From contig DATGSS010000027.1 of the NCBI GenBank assembly GCA_035302345.1, positions 1-12,173 on the forward strand: a DNA stretch of 12,173 nucleotides, given 5' to 3'. A program made the translations under genes and the position numbers. The notes under the pieces are model-generated. The model did not search any database. It saw only the letters and a list, made by a program, of their open reading frames with translations, and had not been told where the DNA came from. Numbering within the stretch: the first letter of the stretch is position 1; the number at the start of each line of letters is the position of its first letter. This document shows positions 5,730-12,173 of the stretch, one piece after another. Source of the stretch: Paenalcaligenes sp035302345 (GTDB lineage: Bacteria > Pseudomonadota > Gammaproteobacteria > Burkholderiales > Burkholderiaceae_B).

Positions 5730-6638
5730 TCATGCCTGCCTGGGCGAGTGCGTGTGCTCGCCATGTGCGTTGTCCTGTTGGTACTGGGGGCGCACAGAAA
5801 CATCGCCCACTGAAATGGCCTGGGTGTGTTTGCCGTTACGAACCTGTAATTGCCCGTAGGTGTTGATGCCAGCCGCAATGCCATTTTGGGTAATCATACC
5901 CTCATTGAGGATATTAATGGGCATGCCGTATAGATAATCAATGGCATGAAAGTCCTCACACAAATTAGCAAAACCACTGTTGGTAACTTTATTTAGTTGT
6001 TGCTGCCAGCGATGGGCAGTCACGGCGACTAAATGCTCGGGGCTGTGTCTACCTGCCTGGGGGATGGTTTTGCACACTTGGTTCCAGTCTGCGATTGGGC
6101 GCTGCAGTTTTTGGCTGAGCTCGGCACCGCGGTTTAGGTTGATCCCAATACCTACGACGACGACAAAATGATCACGGCTTAGGCGTGATGCACTGGCGCG
6201 CGTGACCTCGGTCAAGATGCCAGCTAGTTTGGCGTGCCCCCACATTAAATCATTGGGCCATTTGAGGCTGAGCTGCTCGGCCTGAAAACCGGGCAATAAA
6301 CTGCGTATTGCCTGGCAGGCGGCTATCCCCATCGCCGGTGACAAAGTGGGTAATTGCTGGCTTGGTAAAAAGACATCAAAGGCACAAGAAAACATCAATT
6401 GTGTCCCGGGTGTGTTGTCCCATTGTTTGCCTCCGCGTCCTTGCCCTTTGGTTTGATGATGAGCACCTAGCAACCAAGGCCGCAGCAGCTGTCCGCCGGG
6501 GTCGCGCGCCTGCCTAATTAGATCAGTGTTTGTTGACGTCGTTTCGGGTACCCAGTGAATTTGAGCAAAACGCGGCAAAATACGCACAAGACGTGCGATC
6601 ATTTCTGTAGGAGCAGGTAAGCTAACTGATAAAGACAT
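5730..6638 (-). CDS. birA: Biotin-[acetyl-CoA-carboxylase] ligase BirA (no DNA-binding domain)
   Basis: The enzyme activates biotin to biotinyl-AMP and transfers it to the biotin carrier protein of acetyl-CoA carboxylase. Visible motifs are ETTSTN (32-37), the biotinyl-AMP loop KGQGRGGKQW (64-73), KWPND (126-130), K137 with LAGIL, GIGIN (163-167) and a C-terminal SH3-like domain ending SVGDVSVRP. No N-terminal helix-turn-helix is present, so it should not act as the biotin repressor. The loop has Q where the common GRGRxGR motif has its first R; the second R is kept. The start is uncertain: I chose ATG at 6638 (302 residues); a TTG at 6671 would add 11 residues and an ATG at 6602 would remove 12. 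None has a clear SD. It is transcribed divergently from the hydrolase gene and directly precedes coaX. Confidence 0.92.
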   Translation of the reverse strand: MSLSVSLPAPTEMIARLVRILPRFAQIHWVPETTSTNTDLIRQARDPGGQLLRPWLLGAHHQTKGQGRGGKQWDNTPGTQLMFSCAFDVFLPSQQLPTLSPAMGIAACQAIRSLLPGFQAEQLSLKWPNDLMWGHAKLAGILTEVTRASASRLSRDHFVVVVGIGINLNRGAELSQKLQRPIADWNQVCKTIPQAGRHSPEHLVAVTAHRWQQQLNKVTNSGFANLCEDFHAIDYLYGMPINILNEGMITQNGIAAGINTYGQLQVRNGKHTQAISVGDVSVRPQYQQDNAHGEHTHSPRQA

Positions 6639-6664
6639 TGATAAAAAATTGCTATGTGTGTATC

Positions 6665-6693
6665 TCGACAAGCCGCTAGGCAGTCACTAGAAT
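6665..6693 (+). promoter_or_regulatory. Sigma-70 promoter for the alpha/beta hydrolase gene
   Basis: The -35 is TCGACA (6665-6670, 5 of 6 consensus), the spacer is 17 bp and the -10 is TAGAAT (6688-6693, 5 of 6). Transcription would begin near 6700, just upstream of the ATG at 6718. It lies in the divergent gap with birA; no equally good minus-strand promoter for birA was found. Confidence 0.7.
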
Positions 6694-6717
6694 AAAACTT
6701 TGTTTAATCAAAAAGTA

Positions 6718-7380
6718 ATGAGCATGCAAAAACCAAAGACAATACAATTTCAAGGCCAGGCCGGGGTGATTGATTGCGCCCTCGATTGGCCCAACGAAAC
6801 ACCACGTGGTTGGGCTCTGGTCTTGCATCCGTTGCCTACCGAAGGGGGCACCCGCGACAATAAAGTCGTCACCACGATCAGCCGTGCTTGTGCCGATTTG
6901 GGATTGCTCGCTGTGCGTCCCAACTTTCGTGGTGTAGGCTTATCTGCAGGCGAATTTGACGCTGCCAAGGGCGAACTGCAAGACATGCACGCCTTGGTCG
7001 AACAATTTCGATCACAATTCCCCGAATTTGATGGCAAACCTTGGGCATTAGCTGGGTTTTCTTTTGGTACTGCAGTGGCCGCTCAATTATATTCCCTTTT
7101 GGCCCAAGAGCAGGCACCCACTCCTGATGCATTATTACTGTCTGGGACAGCAGTGCAACGATTCCGCCATATCGAGGTTCAAGTCCCTAACCATACTTAT
7201 TTGGTGCACGGGGCCGATGACGAGGTGGTGCCCCTTGCCGAGGCGATGGAGTTTGGCAAAGAACACGGGCTGGCCGTCACTGTAATTCCTGACTGCACGC
7301 ACTTCTTCCATGGCAAATTGATTTTGCTCAGGCAGTTGGTGAGCGACCAGATACAGTTGATGCTGTATCGGCAGTCTTGA
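6718..7380 (+). CDS. Alpha/beta hydrolase family protein
   Basis: This is a cytoplasmic serine-hydrolase-fold protein of about 220 residues with no signal peptide. The full catalytic triad is visible: nucleophile Ser in GFSFG (DNA about 7051-7065), Asp in VHGADDEVVP and His in DCTHFFHGKL near the C-terminus. LHPLPTEGGTRDNKVV and RPNFRGVGLSAGEFD are typical of a bacterial group annotated as alpha/beta hydrolase or dienelactone-hydrolase-like; the substrate is unknown. Starts at 6718 (ATG) and 6724 (ATG) are both possible and the SD is weak; a TTG at 6700 is unlikely because the predicted transcript starts there. It has its own promoter and a hairpin with a T-run after the stop, so it is probably a single-gene unit. 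Confidence 0.88.
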   Translation: MSMQKPKTIQFQGQAGVIDCALDWPNETPRGWALVLHPLPTEGGTRDNKVVTTISRACADLGLLAVRPNFRGVGLSAGEFDAAKGELQDMHALVEQFRSQFPEFDGKPWALAGFSFGTAVAAQLYSLLAQEQAPTPDALLLSGTAVQRFRHIEVQVPNHTYLVHGADDEVVPLAEAMEFGKEHGLAVTVIPDCTHFFHGKLILLRQLVSDQIQLMLYRQS

Positions 7381-7384
7381 TTTT

Positions 7385-7418
7385 CTAGCCTCGCTATAAT
7401 TTAGGCTAGGCTCTTTTT
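7385..7418 (+). terminator. Hairpin with T-run after the hydrolase gene
   Basis: CTAGCCT (7385-7391) and AGGCTAG (7403-7409) form a 7-bp stem with an 11-base loop, followed by GCTC and TTTTT (7414-7418). It is a moderate rho-independent terminator because the loop is long and the T-run is offset by 4 bases. Its loop contains the TATAAT that may start dacC transcription. Confidence 0.5.
7395..7400 (+). promoter_or_regulatory. Candidate -10 box for dacC (perfect TATAAT)
   Basis: A consensus TATAAT lies 40 bp upstream of the dacC ATG. No good -35 is seen at 16-18 bp spacing, so it would be weak or need an activator. It lies inside the loop of the preceding terminator-like hairpin. Confidence 0.45.
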
Positions 7419-7439
7419 ATTTACTAGGCGTTTTCACCG

Positions 7440-8741
7440 ATGAAACAGCGTTTCCACCCTTTATTTAGCAATATTAAAAGCAATATCAAAATAAGCGCGC
7501 TCGATTGGATGCGCATACTCTTTGCATTGCCCCTATGCATGGCCTTGTTAGCCCCTGCAGCATGGGCTGAGTCCGAGTCCACGGATGACACCACCGAGCA
7601 AACCGCATCTGAGCAAGACCACGGGGCTCAGACAAGCACAGGCCAATCCTCTGATTTTTTTGTTAGCCAATTAGGTAATGTCCCCGCACCAACCATCGGG
7701 GCCAAGGCCTGGGCTAGCTACGACGTGAACAGCGGGCAGTTTATATCGGCCTTTAATTTGGATGACCCGATTGAGCCTGCTTCGATCACTAAATTAATGA
7801 CTGCCTATTTGGTCTTTGAGGCATTAGAAAATAATCGCCTGCAGCTCGACCAAGAACTCAATGTCTCGGAAAATGCTTGGCGTACCGAGGGTTCGCGCAT
7901 GTTTATTGAACCGAACTCTCAGGTCAGTGTTGACGATCTACTGCAGGGCATGATTGTGCAATCAGGTAATGATGCGACTGTGGCATTAGCCGAGGCCATC
8001 GCTGGTAGCGAGGACGCCTTTGTCGCTTTGATGAATGAAGAGGCCGCGCGTCAGGGGTTAGAGAACACCCATCACCAAAACGCCAGCGGCCTGCCTCATG
8101 AAACCCATATCACCACCGTGCGCGATATTGTCTTGTTGGCTGCTAATTTGGTAGAAGACTTTCCGCAGTACCTGCACTATTACAACCAAAAAGAATACAC
8201 TTGGAATGACATCCGACAATCTAACCGCAACCGCTTGCTGTGGCTGGATTCCACCGTTGATGGCCTGAAAACTGGGCACACCAAATCAGCAGGCTATGGG
8301 CTAGTCAGCACAGCATTGCGTGATGGTCGCCGCGTCATCAGTGTGGTTGTCGGTACCAGTAGTGATTCTGCACGGACCGAAGACAGCCTTAAAATCCTCA
8401 ATTGGAGTTTCCAAAACTTTGAAGACGTCAAGCTCTATGACGCCGGCGAAAGTATTGTAGACGCACGTGTCTGGGAAGGCGAGGAAAACACAGTGGGATT
8501 AGGCCTCGGGCGTGATATCTGGGTCACCGTACCGCGTGGTATGGGGGATCAGGTCAAACCGGTCGCGCATTATGCTCAGCCATTGGTCGCACCTGTCAAA
8601 GCGGCCTCCGAGGTCGGTACCGTTGCATTTATGCTTGACGATCACGAGCTCGCAGAGGTTAAACTGGAGACATTGGCCAATGTCCCTCAGGCAGGGTTTT
8701 TTGGTCGTATGGTCGATAAAGTACGACGCATGTTCCACTAA
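7440..8741 (+). CDS. dacC: D-alanyl-D-alanine carboxypeptidase (class A PBP5/6 type)
   Basis: This periplasmic penicillin-binding protein removes the terminal D-Ala from peptidoglycan pentapeptides. The N-terminal signal peptide has its hydrophobic core at about 25-40 and a likely cleavage after AWA (43). The three active-site motifs are intact: SITK (115-118), SGN (175-177) and KTG (277-279). The C-terminal domain ends in an amphipathic stretch, GFFGRMVDKVRRMFH, the usual membrane-association helix. Between signal peptide and catalytic domain lies a low-complexity acidic Ser/Thr/Glu/Gln linker (about 44-75), which makes the protein longer (433 residues) than typical homologues of about 380-400. 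dacC is used for the family member common in this lineage; dacA would be equally defensible. The D-amino acid aminotransferase gene follows after 69 bp with no clear terminator between. Confidence 0.94.
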   Translation: MKQRFHPLFSNIKSNIKISALDWMRILFALPLCMALLAPAAWAESESTDDTTEQTASEQDHGAQTSTGQSSDFFVSQLGNVPAPTIGAKAWASYDVNSGQFISAFNLDDPIEPASITKLMTAYLVFEALENNRLQLDQELNVSENAWRTEGSRMFIEPNSQVSVDDLLQGMIVQSGNDATVALAEAIAGSEDAFVALMNEEAARQGLENTHHQNASGLPHETHITTVRDIVLLAANLVEDFPQYLHYYNQKEYTWNDIRQSNRNRLLWLDSTVDGLKTGHTKSAGYGLVSTALRDGRRVISVVVGTSSDSARTEDSLKILNWSFQNFEDVKLYDAGESIVDARVWEGEENTVGLGLGRDIWVTVPRGMGDQVKPVAHYAQPLVAPVKAASEVGTVAFMLDDHELAEVKLETLANVPQAGFFGRMVDKVRRMFH

Positions 8742-8810
8742 ATACCAAAACCAAATTTAAATCACTCAATCCACTCAATCAACGATTATTTGAATCATAA
8801 AGAGGCAACC

Positions 8811-9683
8811 ATGATCACAGGTATTGACCCTGATAGCATAGTGTATTTGGACGGCGCATACGTCCGTCTGGGGGATGCCAAGATATCCGTACTGGACCGA
8901 GGTTTTATCTTCGGTGACGGCATCTACGACGTTGTCCCCTGCTATCAAGGGCGACCATTTCGCATCAACGAACATTTGGCACGCCTACAGCGCAATTTAG
9001 ATGTTATTGAAATAGAAACAGGCTGGAGTGCCAATGATTGGGAACAACTCGTACTCGACATGCTTGCCCGTTCCGGCCGCGGCGCTGACTGCCTGGTTTA
9101 TATACAGGTCTCGCGTGGCCCTGCCAAACGTGACCATGCATTCCCAGCACAAAGCGAGCCAACCATTTTTTGCATGATCGCCCCCTTTACACGTCCTACG
9201 GAACAACAACGCACTCAGGGGCTCAGCGTAGTCAGCATCGAAGACAAACGCTGGCTGATGTGTCACATCAAATCGACCTCTCTGCTTGGCAACGTACTGG
9301 CTCGACAACAAGCCGTCGAAGCCGGCGTCGACGAGGTGGTCCAATTCCGTGACGGCTACCTTACCGAAGGGGCCTCATGCAACATCTGGGTAGTGCGTGA
9401 TGGCGTGCTCTTGGCACCCCCGCGCAACAACCTCATCCTCGAAGGCATCCGCTACCGCCTGCTCGAAGAGCTGGCAGCAGAATGCGGTGTTGACTTTGAA
9501 GCACGCCCCATTGCCAAAGAGGAAGTGCAAAGCGCCGATGAACTCATGCTGAGCTCGGCCACCAAAGAAATACTGCCCATCATGACCTTTAACGCTCAAC
9601 CTGTGGGCAACGGCAAGCTCGGGCCCGTCTACCAAAAATTACGGGCCGCCTACGACCAAGAAATACTCAAACTGGAAGCATAA
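8811..9683 (+). CDS. dat: D-amino acid aminotransferase (class IV PLP enzyme)
   Basis: This cytoplasmic PLP-dependent enzyme interconverts D-amino acids and 2-oxo acids, classically D-Ala + 2-oxoglutarate to pyruvate + D-Glu. Fold-type IV signatures are present: LDRGFIFGDGIYDVV (28-42), the PLP lysine K154 in CHIKSTSLLGNVLA, and LTEGASCNIW (184-193) with the cofactor-binding Glu186. The IKS-x-x-LLGNVLA context fits D-amino acid rather than branched-chain aminotransferases, but 4-amino-4-deoxychorismate lyase relatives share the fold. The ATG at 8811 has a good SD (AAAGAGG at 8799-8805), so the in-frame TTG at 8790 is rejected. Length 290 residues, usual for the family. The stop overlaps the next gene's ATG by 1 bp. 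Its place directly after dacC, which liberates D-Ala, is suggestive. Confidence 0.9.
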   Translation: MITGIDPDSIVYLDGAYVRLGDAKISVLDRGFIFGDGIYDVVPCYQGRPFRINEHLARLQRNLDVIEIETGWSANDWEQLVLDMLARSGRGADCLVYIQVSRGPAKRDHAFPAQSEPTIFCMIAPFTRPTEQQRTQGLSVVSIEDKRWLMCHIKSTSLLGNVLARQQAVEAGVDEVVQFRDGYLTEGASCNIWVVRDGVLLAPPRNNLILEGIRYRLLEELAAECGVDFEARPIAKEEVQSADELMLSSATKEILPIMTFNAQPVGNGKLGPVYQKLRAAYDQEILKLEA

Positions 9684-9988
9684 TGATGAGTACAGACGAC
9701 ACAAACTCAGGCTCTTCGGGATCTACCGAACGAGAAACCATCCTTGAATTTCCGTGCCGTTTTCCCATCAAGGTCATGGGACGCGCAGAGGCAGACTTTG
9801 CCCAGACCATGACTGATTTGGTACGCGAATACGATCCCAAACTGGATCCAGCCGAAGTAGAAATGCGACCCAGTCGCGCTGGCAATTATGTCGGTTTGAC
9901 CCTACACGTCAACGCCACCTCGCAAGAGCAGCTGGACGATATATACCGCGCACTCACCTCGCACCCCATGGTTTCCTACGTACTTTAA
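9683..9988 (+). CDS. ybeD: DUF493 (YbeD-type) protein
   Basis: This is a 101-residue member of the YbeD/DUF493 family, a small ferredoxin-like fold protein of unsettled function, often encoded beside lipB. The family core runs from LEFPCRFPIKVMG (about 22-34) to the C-terminal LTSHPMVSYVL, which matches the usual HPMVxxVL end. The first 20 residues are a Ser/Thr/Gly-rich tail. It begins ATGATG: the first ATG overlaps the dat stop by 1 bp, the second at 9686 is better spaced from GGAAG (9674-9678). Either way it is translationally coupled to dat. lipB follows after 25 bp. Confidence 0.9.
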   Translation: MMSTDDTNSGSSGSTERETILEFPCRFPIKVMGRAEADFAQTMTDLVREYDPKLDPAEVEMRPSRAGNYVGLTLHVNATSQEQLDDIYRALTSHPMVSYVL

Positions 9989-10013
9989 GCCACCCGCGGA
10001 ATTTAAATTAAAC

Positions 10014-10745
10014 ATGTGCTCCAAACTATCCGAACCGCACCCAAGCCAAGAGGAAACCGTACCCCTAAAAGTACGGTGGCTACCCGGGCGCCCGGATTAC
10101 CAGGACACCTGGGACCAGATGCAAGCCTACACGGCTGCTCGCGATGCGGATAGTGCAGATCAAATCTGGTTGCTCGAACACGACCCTGTCTACACACTGG
10201 GCCTGGCCGGGCGACCAGAACACATCCTCAACCCGGGGCAAATCCCCATCATCAAAGCTGACCGCGGTGGACAAGTCACCTACCACGGCCCTGGCCAACT
10301 AGTCGCCTACTGCCTGATAGACCTGCGTCGATATGGACTTTACGTCAAGTCGTATGTCGCCTTGCTAGAAAGGGTTATTGTCGACACCCTGGGGGATCTT
10401 GGGGCACACTATGCCTATCTGCAACCCGGAGCCCCCGGCGTCTACGTACCGGCAAAAAAAACCACCCTGCGGGGTAGTATTCCGGATGACGAATTGGTTA
10501 AAATAGCAGCTCTAGGGGTAAAAATTAACAAAGGGTGTGCTTATCACGGTATTGCCATCAATATTGATATGGACCTGAGCCCCTTTGCAGGGATTAACCC
10601 CTGCGGTTATGCTAATTTACGTACCACAGATTTGGCGCACTGCGGCATACAAACCACCCCATCAGAAGTAGGCCAGCGGTTCTTACAACACATGCAGCAG
10701 GCGTTATCAAACCAAATAGGTGCAACACAAAGATTCATACCATGA
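10014..10745 (+). CDS. lipB: Octanoyl-[acyl-carrier-protein]:protein N-octanoyltransferase LipB
   Basis: The enzyme moves octanoyl groups from acyl-ACP to lipoyl domains (pyruvate and 2-oxoglutarate dehydrogenases, glycine cleavage H protein), the first step of lipoate synthesis. RGGQVTYHGPGQLVAY (84-99) is the family signature. The catalytic Lys is K163 in KIAALGVKI and the catalytic Cys is C197 in NPCGY, with YHGIAINI between them. An extra loop of roughly 15 residues (about 146-161) precedes the catalytic Lys. The first 17 residues are variable. The ATG at 10014 is the only good candidate, but its SD is poor. The stop overlaps the lipA start (ATGA), so the two are coupled. 243 residues. 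Confidence 0.95.
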   Translation: MCSKLSEPHPSQEETVPLKVRWLPGRPDYQDTWDQMQAYTAARDADSADQIWLLEHDPVYTLGLAGRPEHILNPGQIPIIKADRGGQVTYHGPGQLVAYCLIDLRRYGLYVKSYVALLERVIVDTLGDLGAHYAYLQPGAPGVYVPAKKTTLRGSIPDDELVKIAALGVKINKGCAYHGIAINIDMDLSPFAGINPCGYANLRTTDLAHCGIQTTPSEVGQRFLQHMQQALSNQIGATQRFIP

Positions 10746-11740
10746 CACAGACTCAGCCAAACCATCGCCCCACAGTCCGTCCACGCACGGAGTACGACCC
10801 TTCACGCCACCAGCGTGCCAAGGAAAAAACATCGCGCATCCCCATCAAGGTCGAGCGCACAACCAACCCACTTAAAAAGCCCAGCTGGATCCGAGTCAAA
10901 GCCGCCGCGCCTAATTCCAAATTCAGAGACATCAAACGCATCCTGCGTGAAACTAACCTCTTTACCGTATGCGAAGAGGCCAGCTGCCCCAACATCGGTG
11001 AATGTTTTGGAAAAGGTACAGCTACCTTTATGATTATGGGTGACAAATGCACCCGACGCTGCCCCTTTTGTGACGTCGCACACGGCCGACCAGACGCCTT
11101 GGATCAGGATGAACCCGCTAATTTGGCACGTGCCATTGGCAAAATGAAACTGAACTACGCAGTCATCACCTCAGTTGACCGTGACGACCTGCGAGACGGC
11201 GGTGCAGGACACTTTGTAGAATGCATCAAAGAAATCCACAAACAAGCCCCCGGCACCAAAGTAGAAGTCCTCGTACCAGACTTCAGAGGACGCCTCGAAC
11301 GCGCACTAGACATCCTCGAACAATGTCCACCGGACATCATGAACCACAACCTGGAAACCGTCCCTAGACTCTACCGCCAGGCACGCCCCGGAGCAGACTA
11401 CGAACACTCATTAAAGCTATTGTCAGACTTCAAAAAACGCTGCCCTGACGTACCCACCAAATCCGGCCTAATGGTCGGCCTAGGGGAAACAGACGACGAA
11501 ATCATCCAAGTCATGCGCGACCTACGAGCACACGATGTCGACATGCTGACCATCGGCCAGTACCTACAACCCACCGAATACCACCTACCAGTACTGCGCT
11601 ACGTCACCCCCGACAACTTTAAACGACTCGAAAAAATAGCATACGAACTTGGATTTACACACGCAGCAGTAGGCGCCATGGTACGCTCCTCATATCACGC
11701 TGACACCCAAGCCGAAGAAGCCGGCGTCGTCAGCGCATAA
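10742..11740 (+). CDS. lipA: Lipoyl synthase LipA (radical SAM)
   Basis: The enzyme inserts two sulfur atoms into protein-bound octanoyl groups made by LipB. It uses one [4Fe-4S] cluster for SAM cleavage and a second as sulfur donor. Auxiliary-cluster cysteines are C77, C82 and C88 (CEEASCPNIGEC), and the radical SAM cysteines are C103, C107 and C110 (CTRRCPFC). The conserved C-terminal RSSY (315-318), with the serine that ligates the auxiliary cluster, is present. 332 residues, typical for betaproteobacterial LipA with its basic N-terminal extension (about 1-48). The ATG lies inside the lipB stop overlap. The sense strand is strongly C- and A-rich. A strong terminator follows. Confidence 0.97.
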   Translation: MTQTQPNHRPTVRPRTEYDPSRHQRAKEKTSRIPIKVERTTNPLKKPSWIRVKAAAPNSKFRDIKRILRETNLFTVCEEASCPNIGECFGKGTATFMIMGDKCTRRCPFCDVAHGRPDALDQDEPANLARAIGKMKLNYAVITSVDRDDLRDGGAGHFVECIKEIHKQAPGTKVEVLVPDFRGRLERALDILEQCPPDIMNHNLETVPRLYRQARPGADYEHSLKLLSDFKKRCPDVPTKSGLMVGLGETDDEIIQVMRDLRAHDVDMLTIGQYLQPTEYHLPVLRYVTPDNFKRLEKIAYELGFTHAAVGAMVRSSYHADTQAEEAGVVSA

Positions 11741-11774
11741 GCTGCGGCAACCACCCGCTTTATAAAAAGCACGC

Positions 11775-11805
11775 AAAAGGCCCCCTTCTTACAGGGGGCC
11801 ATTTT
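11775..11805 (+). terminator. Rho-independent terminator of the dat-lipA unit
   Basis: GGCCCCCT (11779-11786) and AGGGGGCC (11793-11800) form an 8-bp GC-rich stem with a 6-base loop, followed by ATTTT. AAAA before the stem makes it potentially bidirectional. It lies 38 bp after the lipA stop. Confidence 0.9.
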
Positions 11806-11881
11806 CTTACGTGGCTTCATCCGCACGCAGCGTTAGGAGCTCCGGCTGAAATACACATATTCCTTTAGGCGGCATGGCTAC

Positions 11882-11905
11882 AAAAAGCCTGTTGCTGCAC
11901 AGGCT
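11882..11905 (-). terminator. Rho-independent terminator downstream of trpC
   Basis: On the minus strand AGCCTGT (11905 to 11899) and ACAGGCT (11892 to 11886) form a perfect 7-bp stem with a 6-base loop, followed by TTTT (11885 to 11882). It is oriented to end minus-strand transcription from trpC, 121 bp past its stop. Confidence 0.75.
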
Positions 11906-11917
11906 ACAGAACCAAGG

Positions 11918-11953
11918 CGCTCGGAAGGAATTGTTTTGAAGAAGTTCCGAGCG
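11918..11953. repeat. 9-bp inverted repeat between trpC and its terminator
   Basis: CGCTCGGAA (11918-11926) and TTCCGAGCG (11945-11953) are exact inverted repeats with an 18-bp spacer. It would form a stem in the trpC 3' tail ahead of the terminator. It resembles a REP-like intergenic palindrome, but only one copy is present here. The rest of 11806-12025 holds no gene that I can support. Confidence 0.5.
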
Positions 11954-12025
11954 TAGCGAGATATCGAAAAACAAATCCTGCAGAGCGGCGCATAGAACGA
12001 CGCACAGAAACTCGCTGCTAGAAGA

Positions 12026-12173
12026 TCAGAAGAACAATTCTTTCAGCGCAGCACCCGGATCGTCAGCACGCATAAAGGCTTCGCCTACAAGAAAAGCCCA
12101 AACATCGTGACTTTCCATAAACTCGGCATCAGCACGGCCAAGGATACCGCTTTCCGTAACCACACAGCGATCC
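12026..12173 (-). CDS. trpC: Indole-3-glycerol phosphate synthase TrpC, C-terminal fragment
   Basis: The gene runs off the right edge, so only the last 48 codons and a TGA (12026-12028) are present. The fragment contains VVTESGILGRAD, the usual strand-7 to helix-7 region of the TIM barrel, then FLVGEAFMRADDPG and a short tail ending LKELFF. FLVGEAFMR with the following DPG is the family's C-terminal phosphate-binding signature. The enzyme closes the indole ring in tryptophan synthesis. It is cut by the window, not truncated in the genome as far as can be seen. It is convergent with lipA. Confidence 0.9.
   Translation of the reverse strand, partial: DRCVVTESGILGRADAEFMESHDVWAFLVGEAFMRADDPGAALKELFF

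Noticed and set aside
8997..9344. 115-codon minus-strand frame inside dat
   Set aside because: Fully contained in a gene with an intact PLP-lysine motif and an SD; no recognisable protein features.
11874..11939. Possible 21-residue peptide (starting MATKSLLL) with an AGGCGG upstream
   Set aside because: It overlaps the trpC terminator stem and one arm of an inverted repeat, so the sequence is explained by RNA structure; too short to support alone.

Overview
The window reads as ordinary chromosomal DNA of a betaproteobacterium, most likely Burkholderiales/Alcaligenaceae (Bordetella relatives). The support is the gene families and their order: a Kdo transferase, a monofunctional biotin ligase followed directly by a type III pantothenate kinase (called Baf in Bordetella), and the run dacC - D-amino acid aminotransferase - DUF493 - lipB - lipA. 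This assignment rests on recognised protein motifs and remembered gene order, not on a database search. I see no mobile element, CRISPR array, rRNA or tRNA.

Layout, left to right. (1) About 1-2776, plus strand: waaA (Kdo transfer to lipid A) and a periplasmic substrate-binding protein of the branched-chain amino acid type, closed by a strong bidirectional terminator near 2925-2958. (2) 2998-4557, minus strand: a cold-shock protein gene with its own promoter and a structured leader; galU; and a 52-residue membrane-anchored small protein upstream of galU, with a TTGACA promoter before it. (3) 4558-4775: non-coding, holding four degenerate 19-bp tandem repeats. (4) 4776-6638, minus strand: birA and coaX, 3 bp apart. 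(5) From about 6660 rightwards, plus strand: an alpha/beta hydrolase with a near-consensus promoter, dacC, then dat, ybeD (DUF493), lipB and lipA, with ATG-overlap junctions. (6) 11741-12025: convergent intergenic region with terminators for both flanks. (7) 12026-12173, minus strand: C-terminal 48 residues of trpC.

How the genes work together. Cell-envelope functions dominate: waaA (LPS inner core), galU (UDP-glucose for surface sugars), dacC (peptidoglycan trimming) and dat (D-Ala/D-Glu exchange). Cofactor functions form the second theme: birA (biotin attachment), coaX (CoA), lipB and lipA (lipoate). DacC releases D-Ala and Dat can use D-Ala to make D-Glu, so their adjacency may reflect D-amino acid recycling (inference).

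The most interesting signals are regulatory or structural rather than a new gene system. In the csp leader, 14 nt covering the end of the SD, the spacer and the start codon can pair at 13 of 14 positions with a stretch about 80 nt upstream. CoaX carries a hydrophilic insertion of about 43 residues in its core. There is a 19-bp tandem repeat array between coaX and the small gene. The plus strand also changes from G/T-rich to A/C-rich near 8.8 kb.
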